A DNA stretch of 64,000 nt from Streptomyces cacaoi (GTDB lineage: Bacteria; Actinomycetota; Actinomycetes; Streptomycetales; Streptomycetaceae), in NCBI RefSeq assembly GCF_006539165.1, contig NZ_BJMM01000006.1:124001-188000 (forward strand). Reading direction: 5' to 3'. The position numbers and the translations under genes were made by a program. Below the pieces are notes generated by a model. That model searched no databases. It was not told the DNA's origin and saw nothing but the letters and a program-made list of their open reading frames with translations. Positions 8,994-17,301 of this stretch are shown here, one piece after another (positions within the stretch are counted from its first letter, which is position 1; the number at the start of each line of letters is the position of its first letter).

Positions 8994-9043
8994 GATTGCA
9001 GTCTCTGAAATCACCGTACACCTTGATTGCAGTCTCTGAAATC
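8994..9043. promoter_or_regulatory. Tandem TetR operator pair
   Basis: GATTGCAGTCTCTGAAATC occurs twice without change, at 8994-9012 and 9025-9043, 31 bp apart (about three helical turns). Each copy is an imperfect palindrome (GATTGCAG / CTGAAATC, one mismatch, 3-bp centre). The second copy ends 15 bp before the TetR start, and the pair sits between divergent LLM and TetR genes. Confidence 0.8.
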
Positions 9044-9058
9044 GCTACTCTGCGTGGC

Positions 9059-9625
9059 ATGGGACGATGGCCGGCCGGCGCACAGGAACGGCTACAGGAA
9101 GCTGCGATCGAGCTGTTCACCGAGCGCGGCTACGAACGCACGCGGGTCGCCGAGATCGCGACGCGAGCGGGTCTGACCGAGCGCACCTTCTACAACCACT
9201 TCGCCGACAAGCGCGAGGTGCTCTTCCCGGGGCAGGACCGGTTCATCGCGGACATCCGGGAAGCGGTGGTCGCGGCCCCCGCCGAGCAGGCCCCGCTCGA
9301 CGCGATCCTCGCGGCGTTCACGGCCGGCAGCGACTGGTTCGATCAGCGTCGGGAGGCGGCACAGCGCCGTAGGCGCATCCTCGACGCCCACGGCGATCTG
9401 CGGGAACGTGAACGGGCGAAGACGGCGGCACTTGGTGAGGGGATCGCCGACGCGCTGCGCACGCGGGGGGTCTGCGACCCGGCGGCCACGCTGACCGCCG
9501 CCGTCGCCGTCGCGGCGCACCAGCTCGCCGCAGCCCGGTGGTCGGCCGACCCGCGGCATGGCGCGCTCAAGGACCACCTGCGGGACAGCTTCGAGGAGCT
9601 GCACCGCACCGCACGCACCTGGTAG
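9059..9625 (+). CDS. TetR-family repressor of the divergent LLM oxidoreductase
   Basis: A 188-residue TetR-type repressor. The HTH is near residues 25-45 (RVAEIATRAGLTERTFYNHFADKREVLF). The C-terminal part is helical. It is clearly paralogous to the TetR at 17302-17895; both share the LTER-FY--FADKRE recognition region and similar C-terminal organisation. The start ATG 9059 follows directly after the second operator copy and has no good Shine-Dalgarno, so a leaderless or short-leader transcript is possible. It probably binds the duplicated 19-bp palindrome and represses itself and the LLM gene; the ligand is unknown. Confidence 0.88.
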   Translation: MGRWPAGAQERLQEAAIELFTERGYERTRVAEIATRAGLTERTFYNHFADKREVLFPGQDRFIADIREAVVAAPAEQAPLDAILAAFTAGSDWFDQRREAAQRRRRILDAHGDLRERERAKTAALGEGIADALRTRGVCDPAATLTAAVAVAAHQLAAARWSADPRHGALKDHLRDSFEELHRTARTW

Positions 9626-9943
9626 CACCCGCTGCACCGACCGCCCTCGGCCGTATCGGCCTGACGGTCGGCTCGGTGGGGATCCGGTGCGCCGGGCAGT
9701 CAGCGGGAGCGTCGGGAAGCGGTTCTCATCTGCGCGCTGGGCTCTGTCCGTTCCCTGCGGACGGGCTGGACGCGCGCCGAGAGCCGAAGCTGCTGTTCGA
9801 CCACGTGGCGAGCTGGACAGGGACGACGACGGCCGCCAGGACGGAGTCGACGCCGGGGACCCCGCGCGTCGGAGCACCGTGTGCAGAGCACCTTGTGTGC
9901 AGCCCGGCGTCGGGCCGCCTGGCGCTGTGCGTGCGGCTGCGGA
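9626..9943. other. Gene-free stretch between convergent genes
   Basis: About 320 bp between the TetR and FAD monooxygenase stops. I see no gene or convincing terminator hairpin by eye. Confidence 0.4.
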
Positions 9944-11077
9944 TCACACGTGGGGTTCGGTCCCGGTCATCAGGGCGAGCAAGCTGTGGGGCGCGTGGTC
10001 GTCGATCATGATCCTGTAGAAGCCGTCGTCGTCCGATTCCACGGTGGCGGCTCGGGCGGACATGGAGTGTTCGTGCGCGGCGAGCGCGGCCTCCGCATCC
10101 CCGGGGTGCACGGCGAGGGCCCGGCCGAGTGCGGCACCGTCCTGCATGGCCAGGTTGGCGCCTTCGCCGTTCGGTGGCCGCAGATGGGCGGCGTCGCCGA
10201 GCAGGGTCACCCCCGGCACGCGCTCCCATCGGTGTCCGGCCGGCAGCGTGAAGACGGGGCGCAGGACCGGCGGAGTGCTGCTGTCGGCGACCAGGGCTCT
10301 CAGTGCTGGAGCCCATCCGTCGAACTCCTTCGCCACCCGTGCGGCGAGGGCTGCGGCATCGGTGGTGTCGACGTCGGCGAACCAGTCCCGGGGCTTCTTC
10401 AGCTGGGCATACGTGTGCACGGTTCCACCGCCTTCACGGTGGGCCAGCAACCCCTTGCCCGGCGCGAGCGCGAACAGCGAGCCGGCTCCGACCGCCTCCG
10501 CGGAGGCCGGGTGAAGGGCTTCCGCGTCGAAGAGGAACGTCTCCACGCTGTAGACGCCGAAGTACTCGGGAGTGGCTTTCGAGAGTACCGGCCGCACGCG
10601 CGACCAGGCGCCGTCGGCACCGACGAGCAGGTCGGCGACCACGGGGGTGCGGTCGGCGAAGTCGACCCGGTGCCGGCCGTCACCGAGGGCCTGCACGGCG
10701 GTGACCTTGTGGCCCCAGCGGACGGTTCCGGCGGGCAGGGAGTCGAGCAGCAGCTGTCGCAGTTCGCCGCGGGGTACCTCCGGGCGTTCGCCGGTCCCGG
10801 TATCGGGCAGATCCAGCAGCACCTTTCCCGCTCGGTCCATGACCCGGTACGCCTCGCGGCCCGGGAGGATCAGCTTCTGGAACTCCTCGATCAGTCCGGC
10901 CTCTTCCAGAGCGGCCTGTCCGTTGTGGGGGTGGATGTCGAGCAGGCCGCCCTGGCGGCGGGAGTCCGGCGCGGGATCGGCCTCGTAGACCGTGGCCGGG
11001 ATGCCGTGCACATGCAGTACGCGGGCCAGCGTCAGGCCGCCCAGACCTGCTCCGATGATCGTGACAGGCGTCGTCAT
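9944..11077 (-). CDS. FAD-dependent monooxygenase, TetX-like
   Basis: A 377-residue class A flavoprotein monooxygenase. The FAD fingerprint is TPVTIIGAGLGGLTLAR at the N-terminus. DLLVGADGAWSRVRP is the middle DG-type motif, and LLGDAAHLRPPNGEGANLAMQDGAALG is the second FAD-binding motif. The length and the GDAAHL-PP-GEGAN pattern resemble TetX-type tetracycline-inactivating enzymes and related actinobacterial hydroxylases, but the substrate cannot be decided from sequence. It is a soluble NADPH-dependent enzyme. Start ATG 11077 is preceded by CTGGAGGAC. It is divergent from a TetR gene with a repeated palindrome between, so it is probably inducible. Confidence 0.83.
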   Translation of the reverse strand: MTTPVTIIGAGLGGLTLARVLHVHGIPATVYEADPAPDSRRQGGLLDIHPHNGQAALEEAGLIEEFQKLILPGREAYRVMDRAGKVLLDLPDTGTGERPEVPRGELRQLLLDSLPAGTVRWGHKVTAVQALGDGRHRVDFADRTPVVADLLVGADGAWSRVRPVLSKATPEYFGVYSVETFLFDAEALHPASAEAVGAGSLFALAPGKGLLAHREGGGTVHTYAQLKKPRDWFADVDTTDAAALAARVAKEFDGWAPALRALVADSSTPPVLRPVFTLPAGHRWERVPGVTLLGDAAHLRPPNGEGANLAMQDGAALGRALAVHPGDAEAALAAHEHSMSARAATVESDDDGFYRIMIDDHAPHSLLALMTGTEPHV

Positions 11078-11116
11078 GGTGTCCTCCAGGAGCTCGGGGC
11101 TGCCGTGGCGCCCTCT

Positions 11117-11166
11117 TTGGATCGCCACTCCAATCACGCTAGCACGAGGTTGGATCGACGCTCCAT
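11117..11166. promoter_or_regulatory. Tandem TetR operator pair
   Basis: TTGGA-N7-TCCAA at 11117-11133 and TTGGA-N7-TCCAT at 11150-11166, sharing TTGGATCG in the left half. The two copies are 33 bp apart, and the second lies 18 bp before the TetR start codon. Both lie between the divergent FAD monooxygenase and TetR genes. Confidence 0.75.
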
Positions 11167-11184
11167 CGATGCGATCCTGGGGGC

Positions 11185-11871
11185 ATGGCGAAGAGAACAG
11201 CGACGGGATCGGCGCGGGCTCCGAGGCGGACGGACAGCCTGTCGAGGGAGCTGATCATCAGGACCGCGATCGAGATGCTGGACAGCGGTGGCGAGAAGGC
11301 GCTGACGCTGCGCGCGCTCACCGTGCGCCTGAGCACCGGCTACGGGGCGATCTACCACCACGTCGCGGACAAGAGCGATCTGCTGGCGACGGCCGCTGAC
11401 GAGGTCATCGCCGGCGTGATGTCCGGCGCGGTCGACGACGCGGACCCGCGCACTGCCCTGCGTGCCCTCGCCGTCGGTCTGTTCGACGCGATCGACGCCC
11501 ACCCCTGGGTCGGGGCGGAATTCTCCCGCCGGCCATGGCGGCCCGCGCTGCTGGACTTCTACGAGGGCGTCGGCCGCCTGCTGGACGCCTTCGGTGTTCC
11601 GGAGAAGGTCCGTTTCGACGCGGCCGGCACGCTGGTGAACTACGTCCTCGGCGTCGCCGCGCAGAACGCCGCGAACGCACGGCTCCTCACGGGCAGCGGC
11701 ACGGACCGGAAGACCTTCCTGGAGAACGCCGCCGAGCAGTGGGCGCAGGTCGACCCGGGCCGCTACCCGTTCGTGCACGCGGCGACGACGCACCTGGGGG
11801 AGCACGACGATCGCGAGCAGTTCCTCGTCGGGGTGGACATCTTCCTCGCCGGCATCTCAACCCTGCGCTAG
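11185..11871 (+). CDS. TetR-family regulator with TetR_C-like domain
   Basis: A 228-residue regulator. The N-terminus is basic (MAKRTATGSARAPRRTD). The HTH lies near residues 40-65 (LTLRALTVRLSTGYGAIYHHVADKSDLLATAADEV). The C-terminal domain, with DPRTALRALAVGLFDAIDAHPWVGAEF, resembles the classical TetR C-terminal ligand domain. It sits divergently from a TetX-like monooxygenase, an arrangement like tetR-tetX/tetA pairs, and two TTGGA-N7-TCCA palindromes separate them. It most likely represses both genes. The GC-rich GGGGG at 11178-11182 is the only candidate ribosome-binding site. Confidence 0.88.
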   Translation: MAKRTATGSARAPRRTDSLSRELIIRTAIEMLDSGGEKALTLRALTVRLSTGYGAIYHHVADKSDLLATAADEVIAGVMSGAVDDADPRTALRALAVGLFDAIDAHPWVGAEFSRRPWRPALLDFYEGVGRLLDAFGVPEKVRFDAAGTLVNYVLGVAAQNAANARLLTGSGTDRKTFLENAAEQWAQVDPGRYPFVHAATTHLGEHDDREQFLVGVDIFLAGISTLR

Positions 11872-12119
11872 AAGTCCCCGGCACCCACCGCCCCGCTTCG
11901 CCCTCCGGTGCACAAGACGTCACGGCTGTGCGGTCGCGGAGGGAGAACGGCATCCCGGTCCCCGGCGGTGATGACACGCTCCTGCGCGGATGTTCGGGCG
12001 GGCGGGCGCACCGGAGCGGCCCGGCAGGCCCCGGAGTGTGGGGCCGGCCGGGCCGTCGTCAGTTCGGCGGCCGGGGTGTCACCGGGGAGCCGGGACGCCG
12101 GTGACGGCCGGTGCGGTCG

Positions 12120-14036
12120 TCACGCACGCCGCCGCGAGCGCCACAGCGCGGCCGCGCCGGCGAGGAGCGAGACCGCGGCGATCGCCCACGGTGTCCACGT
12201 CTGCCAGGCGGGATCCGAGTCGTCGTCGGCGGAGTCGGCGGAGGCGGCCGCGTTGCCGGAGATGCGTGCCGAGGCGTAGTCGGGCACCTTGTCCGGGTCG
12301 CCGTAGTGGCCGGCGCGGTCCAGGGCCGAGCCGTCGGCCCAGCCGCCGCCGACGTCGCAGTTCATCCGCTGGCGGGAGGGCTCGTCGCCGCGCAGTGACA
12401 TGGACTGGGAGCGGGCCGAGGCGGTGCTGCCGTCGTCCTTCGGGGTGTCCTCGGGCTTGTCCGGCTTGTGCAGGCCGCCGTCGGCGCGGGACCTGTCGAG
12501 GATGTCGTCGAGCAGATGGTTGCCCAGCTTCAGGCCGTCCAGGGCCTGCTGGTTCGTGTAGTCGGTGAGGACGCCGGCGGCCTTGTCGGGGTCGTCGCCG
12601 GCGGTCTTCTGCACCTTCTTCCACTCCTTGATCTGCTGGGCCTCGAACCCCTCGAAGGCGTCGGTCACCTCGCCCAGATACTGGCGCGGGCGGGCGCAGG
12701 TGGCGTACATCAGGCGCTTGAACGTCTGGGTCGCCGACTCGGTGGCCTCCTGCTCGGCGTACTCCGGGTCGAGGTAGTCGGCGGACGCCCGCGCGGTGAG
12801 GTAGCGGTGCTGGGTGTACTCGACGGGCAGCTTGCGGGTGCCGATCGCCACCGGGATGTAGGGCGCGGTCACGGCCGCTGTCGGCGCCATCCACAGCGTG
12901 GCCAGCTGCGGGTCCTTGAGGTCGGGGTCGATCTCGGCGACCTGTCCGTATCCGGAGCGGTCGTCGGACCAGCGGGGGTCACGCACGATCCGCATCATGT
13001 CCTCCAGCCGTATCTTTCCGAACTCGCGGAACTCGGCTTCGAGGGAGACGGGATTCCGGTACGGGGCCGGGTCCTTGGGGTCGGCCTTCTTGCCGACGGG
13101 GAAGGACTTCGTGGGGAACGGTTCCTGGTAGACCTTCTGGAGGTCGAAGGACTTGTCCTTGTCCGGGTCGTACCAGCCCTTCTTCTCGGCGAAGGAGACC
13201 AGGTTCTTCGAGCCGATGAAGTCGGGGTTCTTTCCGTTCACCGCGTCGGTGGGGAATTTCTTGATGTAGCCGGGGTAGGAGACGCGGATGTCGTCGGGGC
13301 CGAGCCGCTGTGCGGCCCACAGCCCCTTGCCGCCGGCGAACTCCAGAAAGACCCACCCCTCATTGGCGTCGGCGAACAGATGCGAGTTGCCGCCGTAGGT
13401 CGTGTAGCCGTGCTTGTCGATGAGGTCGCCGAGTATCTGCACCGCCTCACGCGCCGATCCGGCACGTTCCATCGCGATCCTGGACAGGTCGGAATACTGC
13501 GGCCCGGTCTGGTCCTTGGGTGTCATGTCCAGCAGTTCCTTGCGGGAGTTGGACCAGACGTCCCGCGCTGCCAGACCCTTTTCGTTCAGCCCGCCGTTGG
13601 TCAGCGGGGCCGGCATACCGGTGAACTCGGAGTAGTTGGAGGTGAGATAGCGGTAAGTGTGCCGTGCCTGCGGGATCTTGGTGAGCTTCCCGGGCATGTC
13701 GGCCTCGTCGGTGGCCCCCACCGTGATCTTCGAACCCTTCGGGTGGTCCTGCGCAGGCACCACCTCCATCCAGTGACTGGACGGTTCGTGCCCGAACCCG
13801 CCGAGCATGGTGTGACCGGTGGCCGACCGGTTCTTGCCGACGTAGACGGCGAACGACTTGTCCGGCTGCCGAAACGCCTTCCCGGCCCCGCGTTTGGACT
13901 TGCCCGGACCGGCCGAGGTGTCGGATCTGGCGGAGTCGTCCTCGGCGGCGAAGGCCGGCGAGCCGAGGGCGGTGACCGTCAGAACGGATGCGGTGAGGGC
14001 GGCGAGGGCGACCGGGGAAGGCCGGGATCGGCGCAT
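12120..14036 (-). CDS. Secreted C69-type peptidase with C-terminal membrane anchor
   Basis: A 638-residue exported protein. The signal peptide is MRRSRPSPVALAALTASVLT followed by VTALGSPAFA, with predicted cleavage after residue 30. The mature part matches the C69/U34 Ntn-hydrolase dipeptidase family: SFAVYVGKNRSATGHTML, EPSSHWMEVVPA, LTNGGLNEKGLAARDVWS, YTTYGGNSHLFADANEGWVFLEF and VSYPGYI. The usual N-terminal nucleophile Cys is replaced by Ser61 in DKSFAVYVGKN. The C-terminus carries one hydrophobic helix (WAIAAVSLLAGAAALW) and RSRRRA, so the catalytic part should face outside while anchored. Start ATG 14036 follows AGGAGA. It would hydrolyse dipeptides or a specific amide outside the cell; the substrate is unknown. 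Confidence 0.82.
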   Translation of the reverse strand: MRRSRPSPVALAALTASVLTVTALGSPAFAAEDDSARSDTSAGPGKSKRGAGKAFRQPDKSFAVYVGKNRSATGHTMLGGFGHEPSSHWMEVVPAQDHPKGSKITVGATDEADMPGKLTKIPQARHTYRYLTSNYSEFTGMPAPLTNGGLNEKGLAARDVWSNSRKELLDMTPKDQTGPQYSDLSRIAMERAGSAREAVQILGDLIDKHGYTTYGGNSHLFADANEGWVFLEFAGGKGLWAAQRLGPDDIRVSYPGYIKKFPTDAVNGKNPDFIGSKNLVSFAEKKGWYDPDKDKSFDLQKVYQEPFPTKSFPVGKKADPKDPAPYRNPVSLEAEFREFGKIRLEDMMRIVRDPRWSDDRSGYGQVAEIDPDLKDPQLATLWMAPTAAVTAPYIPVAIGTRKLPVEYTQHRYLTARASADYLDPEYAEQEATESATQTFKRLMYATCARPRQYLGEVTDAFEGFEAQQIKEWKKVQKTAGDDPDKAAGVLTDYTNQQALDGLKLGNHLLDDILDRSRADGGLHKPDKPEDTPKDDGSTASARSQSMSLRGDEPSRQRMNCDVGGGWADGSALDRAGHYGDPDKVPDYASARISGNAAASADSADDDSDPAWQTWTPWAIAAVSLLAGAAALWRSRRRA

Positions 14037-14714
14037 GTTCTCTCCTGTTGACGTCGGACACGAAATCGGTCGTGGCGTCGGCCCGAGGGGATCGTCCGCA
14101 CCTTGCCGCGGCGGGCACACGATGCGGCCGGTATCGGACACCGCGGTTGCGGAACCGGTTTCCGAAATCCTGCACAATGCCGGGCCGGGAACCGGAACGA
14201 CGGCTGGAATTCCGCACGTTCCGGCATGCCAATTGCCATGAGCCTAGCAGCAGCGCAGAGGGAGATAGCTGGTGGGTCCATGCGTTCCGAATTCTGGGCG
14301 GTGTGCGCGTGCCTACTGATTTCGTCGTTGCCGTCCTGACGGCCCGTCAATCAGTTTGCCAACTCACGTGAATGCGCCGGTCGTTCCACTGAAAGCGCAA
14401 GCGTGGTGTCGTCACCGTGGGGCGAGTACGCGTCAGGTGCCGGTGAGGCGGCAGGGGCCAGGCCCGACGAGCCGTGCGTCGTCGGCCCTTGGTCGGCCCT
14501 TGCTCGCGCGGGGTGAGCAACTCGGCATCGAGCAGCGGCGATGACGCCAGTTCTTCGCAGGCCAGGGCCCTCGGCCCGTCCTGGGCCCACGACTTGCGCC
14601 GAAGCTGCGACCGATCGGATGCTGCCCGCAGGTTGTAGGCGATGACCGAGGCCTCCTCGCCCTGGGTAAACCGCTCGGCCGCCTCGCCACCCTGAACTTC
14701 TCCCGGAAGGCCGC
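14037..14714. other. Promoter region of the C69 gene plus degenerate DNA
   Basis: About 680 bp. The first part should hold the promoter of the secreted peptidase. The minus-strand frame around 14560-14700 reads GGEAAERFTQGEEASVIAYN and looks coding-like, but I do not recognise it and it has no start. It adjoins the transposase remnant, so it may be rearranged DNA. Confidence 0.35.
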
Positions 14715-14945
14715 AGCGGCTGGTGCTGCACCGGCCTTGCGGAGGATCCGCCGTTGCTTGAGGCGGGCGGAGGCGCGTTTGTCCGGTGCTCGCAGTCGGG
14801 CGTGGTCCCGGTTGTACTGCCGGTAGTGCTCGGGAAGTGCGTGGTGGCGGTAGTAGGGAGTGCGGACAGTGGCGCCGGCGCCCTGGTGGGACCGGTCGGC
14901 CAGGACGTGTTCGGCAAGGCCAATTGCTAGCGTTGGCCATCGCTT
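14715..14945 (-). pseudogene. Remnant of an IS5-type (DDE_Tnp_4) transposase
   Basis: The minus strand reads LAEHVLADRSHQGAGATVRT followed by PYYRHHALPEHYRQYNRDHA and RLRAPDKRASARLKQRRILR. This is the C-terminal part of the DDE transposase group common in Streptomyces, whose end normally contains YYRH, NRDHARLRAPGERA and LK-WR-LRRAR. Only about 75 residues remain, with no N-terminal half and no DDE triad. No flanking inverted repeats were identified. It is a dead mobile-element fragment. Confidence 0.6.
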
Positions 14946-14951
14946 TGCAAG

Positions 14952-15278
14952 GTGCACGTGGAGGGGAGGCTCCTTGCGCCTTGCGTGACAGAAACGGGAG
15001 GCACACGCGCCAAGTTGGGCGTGGAGTGGAAGGGGAGGGACTTGGGTTCCGAAGCCGGTGGACAGATACAGACCCCGGGCGAGTGGGAGAAGCCGCACAA
15101 GCGGAAACCGGATCCGGGCCCGCCGGGTGGGTGTGCGCCGAGGGATGGTGATCCGGCGCACAAAGAAGAGGACAAGCGGCGCATCACGGTCGAAGTGATG
15201 GGTCCGAGGCCCTCAGGGGACACGAGGACCGCCCGCAAGGCAAACCGGGGATATCTCAGGGGTGCCGATGGCGACTAA
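14952..15278 (+). CDS. Possible small hypothetical protein, perhaps truncated
   Basis: A 108-codon frame with a hydrophilic, Lys/Pro/Gly-rich product (GVEWKGRDLGSEAGGQIQTP, then KRKPDPGPPGGCAPRDGD). It begins right where the transposase remnant ends, so its true 5' part may have been lost. The stop overlaps the start of the next gene by about 11-17 bases, which would suit translational coupling. No family was recognised, and there is no good ribosome-binding site for GTG 14952; a start nearer 15016 is possible. Low certainty that it is expressed. Confidence 0.25.
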   Translation: MHVEGRLLAPCVTETGGTRAKLGVEWKGRDLGSEAGGQIQTPGEWEKPHKRKPDPGPPGGCAPRDGDPAHKEEDKRRITVEVMGPRPSGDTRTARKANRGYLRGADGD

Positions 15279-16356
15279 GCGTTGGTGGGTCCTCGGCTGT
15301 GTCGTGCTCGTAGTCGCTGCTTCGGCCTTGGCCGTGGCCCAGCTGCGGAAACGAGACTTTCAGGCAATTTGCGACGGGGCTGTTCGGGGGGGGTCCTTGC
15401 GATATGCGATCGGCGATGGCGGCATCAAGGCTTCCGATGTTGACGAACTGGATTCAGAACTTCCGTTCGGTCGCTTGAGTGAGTGCAGAGCGAGTGCCGA
15501 GGATGATTCTACGGGTCTCACTGTCGCTGTGGGGAACCTTGAGTCCTCATCGCTGATGTCCGAGCTTTCCGGTCATAGAGACCTCACAGGTTTGTCGGGA
15601 ACTTCTGCACCCATGGGGGGCGGTTGGCCCGGCGTATTGACAGTGAAAAACAAGGACATTGCCTATGCCACCGTGGTTCTGAAGTGTGGACGTTCAGCGC
15701 CGCATGAGGGGATTTTGGTCAACGTCAAGCAAATGCTTGTCGAGGGGGAAGGGAACTTTTCGAGCGATAAGCGGAAGCGGCTGAAGCTGGCGCAGTCAGG
15801 GGCTGCGATAGCGAGCGACGTCAGTAAGAAATGGGAATGCGGATCCCAGCTGGGAGGAGAGGTGGACAGAGCGCCGGATGATGTTGCTGTCAACAAGCCC
15901 CTCCCACTGTCACAGGCGACCGGGACGTGTCGGGCCATGCGTCCTCTCGCTGCGACTGCCAAGAAGTGGGGCATCACGAGGGCAGCGTCAACCGGATCCG
16001 ACAGCAGGGCCCCTGCGCAGGACTGCGTGCTGTCGAACTCCAAGGGTGACCGAGTTTATCGGCTCTCGGCGCTGTACGGCCCATTGGAAGCGGGGTTCCG
16101 AAAATCGAGCAGCTCCCTGTTTCAGGTGTCCGGAAAGGCGGGGCGGAAAGAGAAAAACCCGGGATGGGCATGGGCCGGCGCCAAGTGCCCTGATGGCTCC
16201 GATGCGGCTCTCTTTACCGCGAGCAGCATCGAGCACTCAAAAGAGAATAAACGCCTCATCGTTGGTGCGGAGTTCGAGACGAAGATGCTGGGCGCTTTCG
16301 CCAGAGACCTTGGAGGGCGGCGCGGGTGTGATGACCCCTCCCTCCCGACCGGCTGA
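15268..16356 (+). CDS. Membrane-anchored extracytoplasmic protein of unknown function
   Basis: A 362-residue protein. An N-terminal signal anchor (WWVLGCVVLVVAASALAVA) follows a short basic start MATKR. The rest is hydrophilic with paired cysteines (AICDGAV, SECRAS, LKCGRS, WECGSQ, TCRAMR, DCVLSN, AKCPDG, GCDDPS), suggesting disulfides in an exported domain. Base composition is visibly less GC-rich than the neighbours, which points to acquisition from elsewhere or weak selection. ATG 15268 is chosen; GTG 15262 is in frame. I do not recognise a family; similar lone membrane-anchored proteins are frequent in Streptomyces. It is followed by degenerate DNA. Confidence 0.65.
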   Translation: MATKRWWVLGCVVLVVAASALAVAQLRKRDFQAICDGAVRGGSLRYAIGDGGIKASDVDELDSELPFGRLSECRASAEDDSTGLTVAVGNLESSSLMSELSGHRDLTGLSGTSAPMGGGWPGVLTVKNKDIAYATVVLKCGRSAPHEGILVNVKQMLVEGEGNFSSDKRKRLKLAQSGAAIASDVSKKWECGSQLGGEVDRAPDDVAVNKPLPLSQATGTCRAMRPLAATAKKWGITRAASTGSDSRAPAQDCVLSNSKGDRVYRLSALYGPLEAGFRKSSSSLFQVSGKAGRKEKNPGWAWAGAKCPDGSDAALFTASSIEHSKENKRLIVGAEFETKMLGAFARDLGGRRGCDDPSLPTG

Positions 16357-16701
16357 CGTGAGCGATCGCAGGAAGGCGGATTTCTTGGCTCATGGATTTT
16401 CTGTTGGCGGGCTGCGGAGTGCATATCGGCTGAAGTAAGCCGTGCCAAGGGGGAGTTGGGGCAGTGTGTAGCGTGTCTTGAGCGCGGGATGGCTCGGGGG
16501 CGACGCGACACTCCAGGTAGTTGCCGCGTGCGGGCGCCCATTGGCTGAGCGCCCCGGAGTGGTCCACAAGAGCATTGCCCATGGCGCCGGGCGACCGCCG
16601 ATAGAAGAACCGGTTTTGGAGTCGCACCTCTTGAAGAACGTGATGCGTTCTTTGGCGCGGGACAACGCGGCGCGGCGGACGTTGCGCGCGTCCCAGGAGT
16701 C
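16357..16701. other. Gene-free stretch
   Basis: About 345 bp with no recognisable gene in either strand. Open frames exist but have no start context or family resemblance. Confidence 0.4.
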
Positions 16702-17166
16702 CTACACCACGAGTACGCAGATCAGCCATAGGGCTATCCCACGAGGTGTGTCCCGAGGTTTCCTGTCGCGGATATCTCGCCCGGCCGTTTCCTGCTCCGT
16801 CATCATCTTGGCCATCGGGCGGCGAAACGGCCATACCGTGGCTATCAGGGAGATGAGGACAAGGGTGAACAGCGCGAGGAGGGAGCTCTCCGTGTAGCCC
16901 TTCGCCCAGTAGGAACCGAGCATTGCCGGAACGCCGGCCAGGGGGACAGCGCTCATCCGGCGCCGCGCCTCGGGTTCAGGCACCCAGGGGACCATGAGCC
17001 CCCAGAATGCGACGGCAGCCCCGGCATCGATGACCACCAGGATGAGGTCCCATTCCGGCGGGTCGAGGGTCACGTGTTCCAGGCCGATCACGACGGGGCC
17101 TTCGGCCGTACGTAGCAGGTTGCCGGGCCGCCCCGATGCGGATATCTGGCGGGCCTTCGGCCTCAA
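16702..17166 (-). pseudogene. Chimeric frame: phosphotransferase (APH) motif joined to a small membrane protein
   Basis: The first 40 residues contain RPGNLLRTAEGPVVIGLEHV followed by TLDPPEWDLI. This is the HPGNLL...VIDWEH...PPEWDL region of aminoglycoside phosphotransferase-fold kinases, but the catalytic loop upstream (HGD) is absent and the metal-binding Asp of IDWE is Gly. After it the frame continues as three or four hydrophobic segments (DAGAAVAFWGLMVPWV, SSLLALFTLVLISLIATVWP, GIALWLICVLVV). Either a decayed kinase gene was fused to a membrane-protein gene, or a real membrane protein starts inside the frame (for example near MSAVPLAG). It stops at 16702. Function of either half is unlikely to be preserved. 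Confidence 0.5.
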
Positions 17167-17301
17167 GCCGCACCTGGTGGCACGGTCAAGCTCTCGAAGA
17201 ACCCTTCGTCCGGACGAAGACCAGGGACGAGATCCGAGAGCACCTCGCGAGATGCCTGGACCGAATTCCCGACCCGGGACACTGGGTGTCGGCCCTGTAC
17301 G

